From Carposina sasakii (taxonomy: Eukaryota; Arthropoda; Insecta; Lepidoptera; Carposinidae), in the NCBI GenBank assembly GCA_014607495.2, contig CP053170.1:5456001-5520000 (forward strand): a stretch of 64,000 bases of DNA, in the 5' to 3' direction. The notes under the pieces were generated by a model, which was not told the DNA's origin, did no database searches, and worked only from the letters and a program-made list of their open reading frames with translations. A program made the translations under genes and the position numbers. Below are positions 32,552 to 47,500 of this stretch, in pieces. How positions within the stretch are numbered: position 1 is the first letter of the stretch; each line of letters starts with the position of its first letter.

Positions 32552-35500
32552 CTGAAAGAGATGAGGTAATGAGCAATGAACGCAACTTGTCTTTGCTGAA
32601 TATTCAAGATGGTAAGAAGGAAAAAATCTATTCCTACCCATCTAGGGGAAAGTGGGGTATTTGGGAACACCTAACTTACAACCCTGTAAAATAATAAAAG
32701 AAAGTCATAAATGTAATCAACTTTTATTGCAACAGGAACGTTACTTATCCAGCTACAAAGAAATTAACTCAAAACTTTTAGAAATAAACTTTATAATAAT
32801 AAAAATTAAGAAAATAAAAAACATTGGTGTTCGTATTTATCCGATATCGTGTGGGGTAATTGAGATCAGTCCGCGGTGGAGACACGAACCATATGGGGTA
32901 ATTGCGAACGACATACTTAAGTCTTAATAAGTAGGTGCTATAATTATTTAGTTTAGCACAAATCACACGTAACGTAATTTATCATATTCCCAGGTATTGT
33001 AAAACTACTTGGAATTTATAAACTGATAGTACATGTAAGATGGCAACAAAATATTTTGTCATTAACCTCAAAAATATCCTTTTTGTGCTGATATTTACAT
33101 GCGACAAAAATTGTAACAAAATTACGTAAAATATTATTTGACTCACCGTGACGAAATGCGCACTTTTGCGGGCATACTAAGGGCTGGCAAGCGCATCAGC
33201 TTAGATGTGTGCGGGCGATGTAGTGCGGGAGGTTTATTTGATATTCAACTGTTCTCAATTACCCCACCTTCCCCTATACCTGACTTTATTTAGAAATAGA
33301 AAGAATCCGAAAGAACGAAATCAGGTTTTTTACTAGGCAAAGTTTTGTGTATTATTATCATCAATAGTTCCTAAAGAGTTTTCTACGCAATTCAATAGTA
33401 TCTACCCATATAAAGAGTTTGCACTATAAAAAACCTAAAGAAGCTGATTTCGCAAACACAAAACTGAATTTTTAGTAGGATACATCAATATAGAAAAACG
33501 TCAAACTTCACTCATATCTTACAAGTAGGTAGGTATGAGTGTTCCAATATTTACAAACAATGCTTCTTCGAAAACAAAATGGGATACTTATAGTTATGTA
33601 ACTGAAATACAGGAACTTTCATGTTTATAATTTATAATTCACCTATAACCAATTCACATCTTACTTCGCTATGCTTATCGTAACTGTGGTCTTGCAGGTC
33701 TGTCTACCCCATTCTGGAAATACAATCGTGTCCAACCACTTGGGGATTGTGATGATTTCGTACGTAGTTACGGCTCATTATAAAAGGTAAATAAAACTGA
33801 ACTGAGTGCAGGCTGTGCCTATCTTAATGATTGTTTAAAAAAAATACAGCATCAAATCAAATTCTCCAGATAAATAAACATCTGACTATTGTGAACAATC
33901 CGTTCCTAAAATTGAACTTTGTACTAACATCTATAGAAGGAGAAGTGTTTGTCCTTGGACTTGCCCAACATGAACTCCAAGCCGTCGACTCTGAACAGCG
34001 GCTCAGTTACCAGCGCCTTTGTCACTTTATCCAGGTGCTGCAAAACAATGGAAATTTAATATTATAAATACTTAGATAGATAGAAAAATTTTTATTGCAC
34101 TATAAAATTGTACAAAGGCGAACTTAATGCTCTCTTGCAGTTAAACAGTAGGTAGATACTGGTGGAGAACAGTTTAAAGGTAGCGCCCAAATATACAGGG
34201 TGTAACAAAAAGGGTATGTTAAGCGAAAAGCTACGTAAATAGCCCACTGTAGAGAACCTATCCATAAAATTTGAGACTTGAAATCACATGTTTATTTTTC
34301 AAGATTGTATGAAAATTCCTGAGATATTTAAAAATTCTCCATACTATCGGGAAAAATAAACATGCGATTTCGAGTCTCAAATTTTGTGGATAGGTTCTCT
34401 ACAGTGGGCTATTTACGTAGATTTTCGCTTAACATACCCTTTTTGTTACACCCTGTATATAAAATGAAAAATTATACATAATATGTATAAACTATATACA
34501 GGCAAGGAAGTTATAAAATAACGTTGGCAATGCGTGAATGCGACAAACGATGAAATCTGACTTGTAGTCTACCGTTAGGTATTGTATTTACGGTTGGGAA
34601 GCTAGCCGTGTTAGGCCTCTGTTTTAAATTTTGCACTCAAAGCGTGGCGCGTGAGTTCTGGAAACCAGCGAGCAGATCGCGCTATGCGGCACTAGCGGCG
34701 TAGTATTGTGTCGACGACATATCTGTTTTTGTTCGCGAACCAAATGTGTGAATAATTTTGAATTGTCACAGTTATAAATTGCATACACTATCAAAAATCA
34801 TTTTCACCGCTGAATTCGAGGCAGAGGCCTTGGTTTTACTTGTGCTCAAAAATAGAATAAGTTCTCTACTTTTAATAACCGCCGCAGATGATAATTCACT
34901 TCTAAAACCTTTAATCACGAAAGTAGAGGCATGCAAAAACAGGAGACATCTATAACTACCTATCTATAGTTAGTACTAGTGGGCGACCGCGACTCCGTCC
35001 GCGTGGACTACAGAAAAAACAAAATGTCGAAATTATCCGGGATAAAACATTTTTCCGGCATAAAAAGTAGCCTATATGTTAAGTGGGACCTATCACAATA
35101 TATTCCTGGAAACTGTATCGAAATCGGTTCCGTCGTTTCTGAGATTAGCGTGTACATACGCACTGACAATCCGACAAACAGACATAAAATCCGAAAGTCA
35201 TTCTTTTGGGTACTATTGCGTTGATAAAGGTCTCCTATAATATATTTTCTCATATATCTTTCATGTACAGACAGCGATCCGTTACATTTTTATTATATGC
35301 ATAGATAGGTATAGAAGATAGATAGACTACCTACCAAATAAAAATTGGGTACCCAGTCACGTACCTTCTCAGAAGAAAAGGCAATTTCGTCCCTCCGGAC
35401 TCCCACGCGCTGAATTATGTCCTATCAATATATTTGACCCTTTTGACTTATTTTTTATGGAAGCATTTTGTTAGCAATCGAGATTTTTTACTACGGTAGC

Positions 35501-38500
35501 TTTTTAAGTAGTTTTAGTAAGAAAGAAGCGGAGTAAAAAGACTTATCCAATGGTCAGATAGCCTATCTGAAGGATAAATTTGATGTTCTCTTTAGATATA
35601 GAGACAGCATAAAAATTTTTCTTCTAGCAATCTGATGTTTAGAAAAATCGGCCCTAAGGAACTCGGGCATTCTCTCAGGCGATAAAATACCAACTATACC
35701 TGCTATGCTAAACGTGGCTGTGTGATCTCCTTTATGATCCTGAAATGCTGGTTACCCTATTTCGGGAACACGGCCGTATGTATATATGTAACTATATCAC
35801 CTCAGGCGGCAGCTTCGGGTCCAGCATCCGGACCAGGCATCCGGCGACGGGCGCCAGCGCCACATAGTAGTGTACCCGGTCCGTGTCCGGCAAGCCCCGG
35901 GCCACCAGTCGGGCGAACCCCGCGCCGCCGCCGCCGCGCACGCACACCCGCGATATTACTGCCATGAGGATCTACGAATGGACGAATTACCTTTACTTAC
36001 CCATAATAATCACACGTACATCAGCATATGGAGTCCACTGCTGTATGTAAGCCTCCACAGCGCACGCGATAAGGCTGCTGCCATAGATGGGTTTTTGCCC
36101 ATAGTCACCACGTTAGTAGCGTATAGTGACCGGGGTATGATTTTCGGAATATGTTGTACCCGGAAATAATTACTCACCTACAAACGTGTAAGTTTGTGGG
36201 AACGTGAACTAGAGCGGACACCTACTTGGTTGGAGCTTTACATCAGAATAACACATATGTCATATTACAAGTGGGCGCTAGTATAATATAAAAGTGAAAG
36301 TTTGCGAGTACGAGTACGTAAACATTTTGTTGGACATTGGAACTCTTGTTGTTACTACTCTTACCCGTCAAAAACTACTGAACAGATTTCCATAATACTA
36401 TCACTATAAATCGTTTATTTACCATCAAATTTTGATTGCCTCAAAACCACCGTAACGCTATTAGGTACCTGACAAGTCCTGCCAAGCAGCAGCTCATTCT
36501 GGTTGTCGCACGCTTCTGCCTTGCTTAACAGACAGGGTCCCAGGTGGAGGGTCATCTCCAGGGCTCTCGCCAGGCCATGGTACAGGTCGAAGCAGGTAGC
36601 GCACAATTTGATCTGCCTTGACTCCAGCTGAGCATCCATGTTGACTCTGTCCATCTGAGAGAAGGGGAAATAGCTTTTTAGCTTAGGATAGGACGTCGGA
36701 AAATCTCTTTTATTTTTCTTTACAAATTGGTGGAAATATAGCATTAAGTAAAACTTCAAGTCAATGCTTGATAGGTAAATTAGTAACATTACCGCTTCTC
36801 TAATGTTGTTTTTCAAAATGAATATTTAAGGCTCGAGCACACCGGATGCGTATGCGTGCACGTAAGCGTAGACGTACACGTACCTTTGAGTTTAATGTAT
36901 AGAAATGTTACCGCTTGACGTCTATGCTTACGTCTACGCATACACATCCGGTCTGCCCGAGTCTATACAGTTCCATACATTACAACTCAGAGGTACGTAT
37001 ACGTCTACGCTTACGCGCACGCACACGCATCCGGTGTGCTCGAGCCTTTAATGAGTGATGTAATTAATTCACTAGAGAAGTCTTTAGATGGATGGAAACA
37101 CGTCTCGGAGCTGTATAGGTTTAGGACAAAAACCTTATTTCTTTTCAAATATACATACATACATGCAATCACGCCTTTATCCCTTATGGGGTAGGCAGAA
37201 CACCAAGGGCTGATAGAACCACATGGTGCCACTTTTGACCAATTTTGAGGGTATAGTTGAGATGTACAAGTTCGGTTAGTAGTGACAGGTGGTCAGCCCA
37301 TCACCTACAAAACACCAAGACCCTTTTCAAATAAATACTTCATTGCCAGTACCTCCTGCATCATGGTGATGAATTCCGAGAAAGCCCAGTTGAGTTGACT
37401 GAGGAGGGAGTTGAGGAATGATGCGGCCTCTTTGGGATGCGTCGCGAGGTAGTCCCTCACTCGGTGCTGGACCACGTCGGATGGACACGGGCCTATGGGC
37501 AGGACCTTAGATTTTTTAACAATTCAGCACATAACTTAGTAACTTACATGATATAGGTATATTCTAATACATAGAATGCCACAGGTACTAAAGAAAAACA
37601 AATTACTCAACCATCATGACTTATAAGAAACTATAAGACCTTTGATAAGTACCTACGCGACCTAGGTATATGAAGTAAACTGAGGAAGGATTCTATCGAA
37701 TTCTGAAAGCTCTGAGAGGATTCTCTAGGTATAATAACCTAAACTATCTTCTTTAACCTATAGTTTCTGACAAAAATTAAAGGCAAGCTGCCAAAAATAC
37801 ATGTTATATATTTACCGAAACACTGGCTCATCAATCCAGCGTCTACTTTAGCTCCCAAATTATTCACTGTGGGTTCTCTGTCACCATATCTGCAAAATTA
37901 TGTAATTAGGTATGTAATACCCACTATTTGGATAGCGGTTAATATTAATTTCAAATGGCAAGTTTACGTACTTGGCAGCCAAATGTGGCCACTGCCGATG
38001 CCTGAACCCGAAGCCGGTGCCATGCCAGAATCTCACCAGTACCCAGTTGGACTGCGCCCACGCACGATTCTGGTACGGCTTGAGTAATTCCTCGACCATC
38101 ACCATTTGTCTGTGGGAAACGGGATTTCGTATCAGATATGCTGGTGGTGGCTATGGAAGCAAACTACATAGTTCTCTCTTAGCTTCTTATAGTCAGAACT
38201 TATTTAAGAACTGCATAACATGACGATCACCTATATGGTGTGGGAGCTATCAGCGATAAAACTATGAGCACTTGCAACTTCCTAAATAACGTAATACCCA
38301 TTTAGCTTTCACCACATAGAATGAGCTGTAAACATTTTCCTAGGCTCGTTATATAATAAGGATTCTTCATTAGGTCACCAAATATAATGGAATGTATGTA
38401 CAAATCCTAAGGCTCTGCTTATTTTCGGATTCTTCATTATGTGTGGCCTAAAATGAGGTGTATGTCCTGTGACGTCGCATTGGTTAGTCCTCATTCTGTT

Positions 38501-41500
38501 ATCATGAGTAGGTATTCCGCGTTTCATGGCGTAAAAATGTAGAACTCTAAACCATCTACTACAGACAATGGGAAAAAAGTACTCACTGCTTAGCAGGTAC
38601 CTTCTCGATTGCCCGCATGGTAACTGGCTGCGTAGCAAACGACGCCAATGTTTGTACTAGAGACTCCCTAGTGCTGGCCAGAACTATCCTCTGGTCCGCA
38701 AACTCAGAGCAGAGAAATGCTGCACACGATACCACAAGCTCATCCCATTCTGGTGAGGAAGAATATGGGTAAATATATTATAAACTTGATCATCAGAGGC
38801 GTAACTACAGGGGGCAAGTCGCAAAAATTCTACAAGCACCAGGCCGTAAGGGGCTCCCAGTCAAAGGAAAATCCTAACTCCTAACATTATTTACAGGGGT
38901 ATCCGACGAATTTGCCACTGGCTTCAACCGGTATAATCACGCTTAACGAGGAATTTTCGTGTGAATTAGTTGCGGGCAGCTCGCAGTCCACTTGGGACCT
39001 ATGCGTTGTCACCGATTACTTGACAATATCCACCCATTTTATCCAATTAGTTAGAGTCCTACTCACGCTCGCCTTACTGTAAGATGGCTAGATAGAGCTC
39101 TCCATAACAAAACATTAGAGAATAACCCAGACCCTAACCTGGGACATGCTGTACCGGGACCGTAGGGTGCATGTACAGGCGCAGCGTATTGCAGAGCTCG
39201 AGCATGGCATCCACATGGTATTCCGGCACGAAGGCGAACAGGGAGTCTGGAAATTCGGGACCATTTGGTTCTGGAATGGCAAGGGAGCTTTGCAGAACTA
39301 CAGGTTGAATACAAAACTCAATAATATTTTATCTGTGCATACTACATGCAGCGGCTGGGTTCCGCCTCCGCCAGGTCTAACAGATATCTCATTCAGATCC
39401 TTAAAAACTAGATTTTTTATATTAAACAGGCTTACGCTCGACCACAACGCGCCTGATGGTAAGCACCGTTGCAGTCTAGGATGGAGCGCGCTTGTCTAAA
39501 AGAACTCTCGACTTGAAGACCGCAAGGTTATTAGTTCATGGGGAACAGGGATTCAGGCAGGGAATTCCACAGCTTGGCTGTTCGCACATGAATGTAGAAG
39601 CAAAACGCTTAGAGTACGAGTTTTCGGCACTTCAACTGTGAACCGGTGTCGCCTTGACGTTTCCCTGGTCATCCGGTGGTAGAATCGGTTGTTTTATAAA
39701 AAAGGAGATGTTTTGTTACTTGATATTATATGATAAGTTTGTAGAACCATACACTTGGCTAGGATTAGGTCAGTACCTACGTATGGAAAACGATTATTTA
39801 TAATGAAATGAAACTACAAAAGATCATTGAATATGCTTCTGGTTACGGAAGCGTAGTTATGCAGACAGGCAGCTGTAATTATTATCTATCTTCGAAACAC
39901 TGTCACCATATAAATAAGTAGACAGTTAACAGTCAGTAAAGGGTAGCTATTCTAGTTTCATGTCTATCTATTTACCTGAAAATATTATAAGTACCTAAAT
40001 GAAAATATTATTGTAAACAAACATACGGTTCGAAGGTCCACCCAGTTGTGTGTTGGAGCCAATTCGAGGAGTGACAGCTCTTGAGGTTGGGCTCGGCGGA
40101 CTGGGGAAAAGATACCGTATGTTATGTGTGATGATGCGCGGCTTCACTAAAATACATCGACTGCATCTCCTTCCGTGCTTGTCGTAGAAGTCGACTAAGG
40201 AACTCGAGGGCGTTCTCTCAGCAATAAGCTAGCAACTTGTCACTGATCTTATAAATAATTGCCCCGCTATGCAAAGCGTACCTATATGCGGGAGTTAAAT
40301 CGTGATTCTCATTTTGAGAACACACCAGCATAATAAATGGCATAACGGGCAAAACTAATGCAATATTATACAATCACATTGTCGCAAAAAACTAAAGCAT
40401 TTCTCATTTACATATTTCATGATTTTTAGTCTTGTGTTTTTTGTGGCATTTTTTTATCGGATGATGTAAATAAGATTAGTTCTGTTTATAATGATATCCG
40501 TCAAATTCATCAAAATTAAGTTTAGGATAATCAATTATAATCAATATGAGAATAATCAATTATGAGAAAAAAACGAAAATGCTTTTTGAGAATTTTCAGC
40601 ACATACCTCTGATCAGAACTAGAGGTATATTCGAGCTGGAGGGATGCATAGCTGACGCCGGTGCCCAGGAGAGAGCTCTTCCCAGGCAGGATTTCCTTGC
40701 TGGCTCCCTGGTAACAAAGGAATCATGGATCACGACATTGCCAATTATTGCATCATCATACCATCTGGGAAAATTAACATGTGATTTAGAGTCTAAAATT
40801 TTGTGAATAGGTCCTTTATAGTGGGTTATATAAGTACATGACATAGCCCTTCTGTTACACCCTGTATATGCTGCCGGTGTGTCATAATGTATTGGTGTTA
40901 TTTATGTCTTAACATTATTAGGTAATTTTTAAATTTATCCCCCCTGCTTTATTGACCCGCTGTCTGTCTGTCCCTATGTATGCTTAGATCTTTAAAACTA
41001 CGCAACGGATTTTGATGTAGTTTATTTTAATAGATAGTGTGATTTAAGAGGAAAGTTCATATGTATAACTAGCGACCCGCCTCGACTCTGCACGGGTGCA
41101 ATGCCCCTTCACGCGGACGAAGTCGTAGTGCACCGCTGGTTGATAATAAATCGCTAAACTGAGCATAATGTATCTCGAAGTAGTTTACCTGCATATGGTT
41201 GATGTAGTCAGGATCCGAAGCCAACCTCAGAGAATGCAGCACACCGGAGAAGTGCCTGGACAGCTCAGCTTGTCGCTGCTTAGTCCAGACTGCTCCGATC
41301 ACCCATGCCATTTGGAGAGAACTGGCGTCTAATTTTTCCTACAAATTACGACAGATATCATCACTTAGTACTAAAATATCACCATTTTGTGCCAGTAATA
41401 TACTCGAACTCGAAGCTCGAATTGACTATGGGGAAATACCCCCCATGGCAGTCCTGTGGCGTGCCCTAGGGGAGGCCTATGTCCAGCAGTGGACTGCAAT

Positions 41501-44500
41501 AGGCTGATGAAGATGATGAATATGCTCGAAATACGGCAGAAGGATCCTTACCTTGAGGTACATAGGTATGGAAAAATGGTAACCTAATAAAAAGGTGCGT
41601 AATATTTGACTTAATTTCAAATCATGAAAACTATTTCCATCATATTTTACCAGTTTAATTATAACTTTCGGTAAGGTAAATTATAACTAAATATCCTATC
41701 GGTTCTGTTTGGTAACTGTAGGTGGATATATGTAGGTATACATATATTTTTAAAATTATTCGTGTATGGCGCCTAAAGGTAGGTACAAAATTTGAGAATA
41801 CATACTATAAACCTTTATAAATTTAAGCATTTCCTTACTAGGGAATGCAAATCTCGCGAGATTGGGGCTCAAGCGAGATCTTGCGAGTTAATGAATGACT
41901 ATTAGAAATTACATATTAATTAACAAAATATACCAATCAAAAGAAAGATTTTTATGCTCGAGTGCAATCTCGTATAACTCGCGAGATCTCGCACTTTTTT
42001 CGTCGAGATCAATCTCGCTAAAAAAGGCCGAGATCTCGCGAGATCGAGATTGCATCCCCTATTCCTTACCTCGTATACACTTTTGGATCTTTCCAATTCT
42101 TTAAGTATATTCTCCATAATCTCCTTCTTAGCTGCATCTATTTCTGAATTCTTATCTTCTGGGTTTCCTTCTACGAGAAACAATAAAAACTATGGGTAGA
42201 ACAGTTAGTTATTACGGTACAGGGATTGATATGAAACATTAGAGAGTAAATAAATAACCTCATTTATTTAAAGAAAGATACCCGACTGCGTAAATATTTT
42301 GACCCAGTGTCACTCTTTCGACTAAGACTAATGACACCTCTTAAGTTCAAATCCGACATTCCGTTTAGGCTCTAGACTTCTAGAGCATGCCAAAGAAATA
42401 CAGGGTATGGGTGACAGCCAGGCAAATAGTGAAATGCTGAACAAGTACCATGTACGGTACATGATGTACCATTCTGCTGAGTTATACAACAGTGTTATTA
42501 CTCACAGGAAATGTATTTTTGATTTGATTATCAGTAATCTTTGCTCTCCGCGCCAATTGTATAATGGGCTTATTGGTTATTGTGTGACACATTGCTGTTT
42601 TTTGGATCACTTGTGACTCTCCATTAGGGTTGATCAGGTTTTAAACTTTTTTGAGGGCAAGTACTTTTTGAAGATCATCTTTTGGTTAAAATTTTATTTA
42701 AGTCATTATCTGAGGCCTAATTAAACGAACTAAACTATTTTTTTCCTGAACATATGAAAACAATGTCGGAAAATATTGGATTTTTACTGCGGAAAATTTT
42801 CAGTGTTTTTCACTTTAGAATCATGTTCTGAAGTCGTGATATCAATATTTGCCTGGTTGTCACAAACACCCTGTATACATAAAAACATACACTAGAGAAA
42901 CATAACCCTCCTTCTGGCGCAGTTGGGTAAAAATAAATAAATTTTCTTCAAAGTTTACACAAACGTACTTAAATAGACAGTTTTCGAGTTGATAATGGAA
43001 TAATTACCATCAGCTTTGGTCTCCATCTCCAGGGAAATGGCGGCCATCCGCTGCTCGATATCGTGCAGACAGTCGGCCATGTCCAGCTGATTATCCCTTA
43101 ACTCGCACAACTGGAGAAGAATTACAATCATTACATTACGAAAGCATAATATCGAAGTAGTCCAAGTAGCGGCCTCTAATATAAGTAGGTGCATATGAAT
43201 AATGGAGAATAAATTTTCACTATGGGATTTTTGTAATATTATATTACATATTGATATGTAAAATTTTATCGCTTTTACATACATTTGTATAAGACTATTC
43301 ACACTGTTGACTACCTAAGTAACAATGATGATGTGGATTGTAACATCTAATGTTAGTAATTAGCTCACCTTCTCAGCATATTTGATGGCAGCACCATGGT
43401 ACAGAGCCAGTAGCCCATCAATGAGTCTCAAGTATGCTGTCCTGAGGACTATGGAGCCGGCTCCAGGCATCACCGACCGAGTGCCTTTCAGAGCCAGGGC
43501 AGTTTCTCCTGTGGTCCTAAAAATGTTAAAAAATGAAACCTCTTGTTTTTTGTATCCGTCAGGTACTTCCGGGATGGCAGGAGAAGGCGAAAGATCGCGA
43601 GGTATGGTCTAAGAGTGGGCATGAGGTCTATACACAGCAAAGGGAAACTGTTGTTGCAAATATAAAAAATGTCCTGTGCTGATGCAGAATTTTTCTACAA
43701 TACACTCGTACGTACATCAGCTGCATCTCAATCCATGCACGTCGTAAGAGTCGACTAAGGATCTCAAGCATTCTCAGGCTATAAACTAGTAACATGTCAA
43801 TGATTATTTACATCTGTTCCCGCCACGCTAGACGTGGCTGTGGGCACTCCTTAATGATCCTGCAGTTCTGGCTACCCTATTTCGGGAACATAGCCGTGTG
43901 TGTATGTAAAAAATGACGACTACAACTTACTGTAAGACTTGAACATTTTTATGAACATTTTGGGAACACTATTGCGGTATGCCCATTCTCTATCTAACCT
44001 CATCAAAAGACAGAGCCATTTTACTTGTTACCTATTAGCAGCAATAGGCGGCATTGGGGGATGCATGAACCTCGCCATTGAGGAGATCACCTGCGGCAGT
44101 GTGGCTAGTCCTGGAGAACCGGCTGCCATGTCGCTCATACCTAATTACCAGGTTATAATAATGAATAACTTAACTGATCTTAGCATGAGATTCTACTGTC
44201 TTAATGTCTGAATCAAATCGTTGGTCTGATCATCTAACCTCGCACGCAGGCGCAGGCGCAATGTAACATCTCATTTTTTTAACAGGGTGCTAAGGCAATG
44301 TAAAATCGTCTCACATTGATGTTGTTGTTGTCGAAACATTTCCACCAATAGCGGTTAGCTTATATCACGTGAATAAACGAACGTTTTAACGCACGTTTTT
44401 TACCCCAATTCGGGAAACCGCCATATCACTGTGTGTATATTATGTATGTATGTATTAACCACCCGGGAGCATTCACTCTAGTTCGAAGACAAGAAAGATC

Positions 44501-47500
44501 AAACCACAAAGCACTCACCAATACCAATGCCCGTATCTATGCCGCCCGCTCTGTTGTAGTTAGGTTCGAAGCTCTGTATGAAGAGGTTGTCTTCACCCAA
44601 AACGTTGATGAGATCCTGCCTAAAATTAAATGCTAAATCATCATCATTATCATCAAGAGCTCTACATACTTTTACTTATCGTATTTCAGCTTATAGGTCA
44701 GAATAAGTCATTGACAACATGTATAGTTCACCGCCACGAGAACAGTCGCGGGCATCCGAGTAAAATATAAAAATAATTTCATTAAGTAACATATAAAAGT
44801 TAACTATCGATGTTTATCGATCTATCTACCGATGTCTTATCATAGGAAACATTCGATGGTTAGTTTTTATTTTACGGTGAATTTAATGTAACACCGCAAC
44901 CTATAACCTGAGGCCTATCCCTAACACTCCTAACCTACCAGAAAACATCAAAGCTAATGCGGCTTAAAACTAAGCTCGTAAAATTAAACCACACTCAGAG
45001 CGAAGGAAACATTAACACACTCCGAGAATATCCTCAAAATGCTAATTAGGTCCTTGCCATAAACAGAACCATGAAATTATGCGCTGAAATGAGTGGCGAG
45101 CGTTAATCCGGGAGGCGTTGTTACACAACTGTTAGTACTCAAAGATACTCATGGGGAAAGCCCATGTTCAGTAGTGGACTTCTCATGGCTAATATGATCG
45201 CTTAGAAATACATCTGCTTGATCTACTCGTATGTATAGAAAATATAAGTAATATTCACACACTTCGCGACACATTAACCTAGTCCCATAAAAGCATCTAT
45301 GACTCGGAACAAACTTCTATATTAAAATTCCTTAGGTCTTGTGTACCAAGCAACGTTTATTAATTTTGTCTAGACTTAGCGGAAATGCCGTATCCGCCGC
45401 CATAAATATTGCATAGATAACTGGCAATTCACAGATAAAATTGATCCAGGTGTGGCAAAAGTTTTCTAAAAGGGAGTTGTATTTACGAACCTTAACGTCC
45501 TGACCAGGAACGGAAGCACTCCACCTAACCGGTCCACGTTGTAGAAGTCCAGTTCACCATCTATAAAGGTCCTTGGAGGCAGATGAGGGGTAGGTCCACT
45601 GGAAATGTGGTAAAATCGATACTATACCTGCCCCCCTAGCATGACCACGCATCGTGGATATCGTATCGTCTCTATACAAAATTCAACATTGCGTCTATAT
45701 TTATCGTGTATTGACAGGCCAAATGTCGATAAATCGGTGTATCATATCGTGTTTCGCAGGTCATGCTAGACTTGCTGGTAAATTTAGTATCCGCCAGAAA
45801 GAGAAACAGGAGTCAAATGCTTGCCTATTCTAATAAAATTGACACTTGCATCATAGCAAGGAAGTCGGTGGCATAATGTTAATATACAGGATGATTTTTG
45901 GTCGTCAACGTTCCCGAAAACTACGGAATCTCCTCATCATCACGATCATTTTTCTCCATGGGAGCATACCTGGGAAGTGTCTGGTTTCCAAAATATTAGG
46001 GTCCAAAGTTGAGTAAATAGACTGCGTTTTTCTGCATAAATGCACATAGACGCGCGTAGCAGGATTTTTTTACGAAAAATAATTAATATCTGTCTATAAA
46101 AAACTAACATAAACACTAGACACTATAAATTTCGCACGATCAAGGAATTTAAAAAATTTTTCAAAAAAAAAAATTTTTTTCCCAGAATTTTTTTTGGCAT
46201 AAACTTACTTTATTTCATGTATAGAGTACGTACCCTTCGTAAAAGGTGGCCACAAAAAAACACCCTGTATAAGGCTTCAAGGACCTTCGACAACGTAACA
46301 ATTTATGAGTGACAGCATAGCGGGGACCGAAGTAAATTATCTGTGACAAGCTACTAGCTCATCGCTCGAGAGAATATCCGAGTTCCTTAGGTCGACTTTT
46401 ACGACATCGAGGGAAGAAGCATCATCTTCTACCATCAAAATAGATGTCAGTTCTATCTAAATAGAGGAAATAAGGAAAATGGATAAGCTCACCTGGATCC
46501 AAGAGGATTTTCTGCCCACAGCTTAAAGGTGGCTGTCAGGAGTCGAGCATGACAGCACCAAGATATCGCCGGGGAGTTTCGCGACACATTGAACAGCCTC
46601 TGTAAAAACAATCTCTGTCCACATTTCTTGACTGTCAATAGAAGCTGTGATGATGATGCCTAAAGTATGATTCAGTAACTTATAGTTCACTTATACCATA
46701 GAGGTTATAATACCTATGCTTATACAATTCAAATATGCTGGGAGTTTTCAAAATGTCATTCTGTCATTCCACAACAAGCAACATCGCAGATATTATGTAC
46801 TAAATCTGAGAATAATATAAGATTTGACATTTTATATAGGAAATATGAATTAGGTATATTAGATTAGTTTATGGAAGAAGATAGGAATGTACCTAATCGT
46901 TGTAAGATCAGTATTCTCTAACATAATCAAAGGGAGAAAATCATCGTGAAGTGAAGATTGAAGTGAGTTCAAATCTTACAAAGTCGATGAGCTGTACAAA
47001 TTTAATCTGATTCTCCTTCAATCCGAAGATCTGACTCCGAAAATCATGGCGATTGGGTCCTTACCATATCTAGAATACAGTTATCCATGACGTATCTCCT
47101 AAACTTCTCTAGGAAAATCTTCCGAGTCGAAGGGACCATGTTGGTGCCGTCCGTGTTGTCCAGGAGAATTAGGAGGAATTCCAGCTAAATCAAAAATATT
47201 TATGAATTTTTAAAATGATTTTTGTGAAAACATAATAAAAATCCTGTGCTGATCAGCAGCATCTCCTTCCGTGCATGGCATGAGAAATAAGGAACTCAGA
47301 GGCGTTCGCTCAGGTGATAAGCTAGCAACTTGTCACTGATCTTTCACGTATGCAAGCCTAGCATGACCTGCGAGTAACACGATATTTTAAACCGATTTAT
47401 CGACATTTAGCTTGTCAAAATACAATAGATATAGCCGCCATGTTGAATTTTGTATAAAGATGATACGATATACGATACGATATCCACGATGCGTGGTCTT

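Noticed and set aside
37968..37971. Using GTAAAC as the donor of RNF123 exon 27
   Set aside because: It breaks the frame into the next exon; the GTACGT donor four bases earlier keeps AAK|YGDREP in frame.
40027..40100. Alternative frame SAEPNLKSCHSS.. for RNF123 exon 24, skipping exon 40607-40707
   Set aside because: It needs a less typical acceptor downstream; including the open, well-bordered exon 40707-40607 gives canonical sites and full phase agreement.
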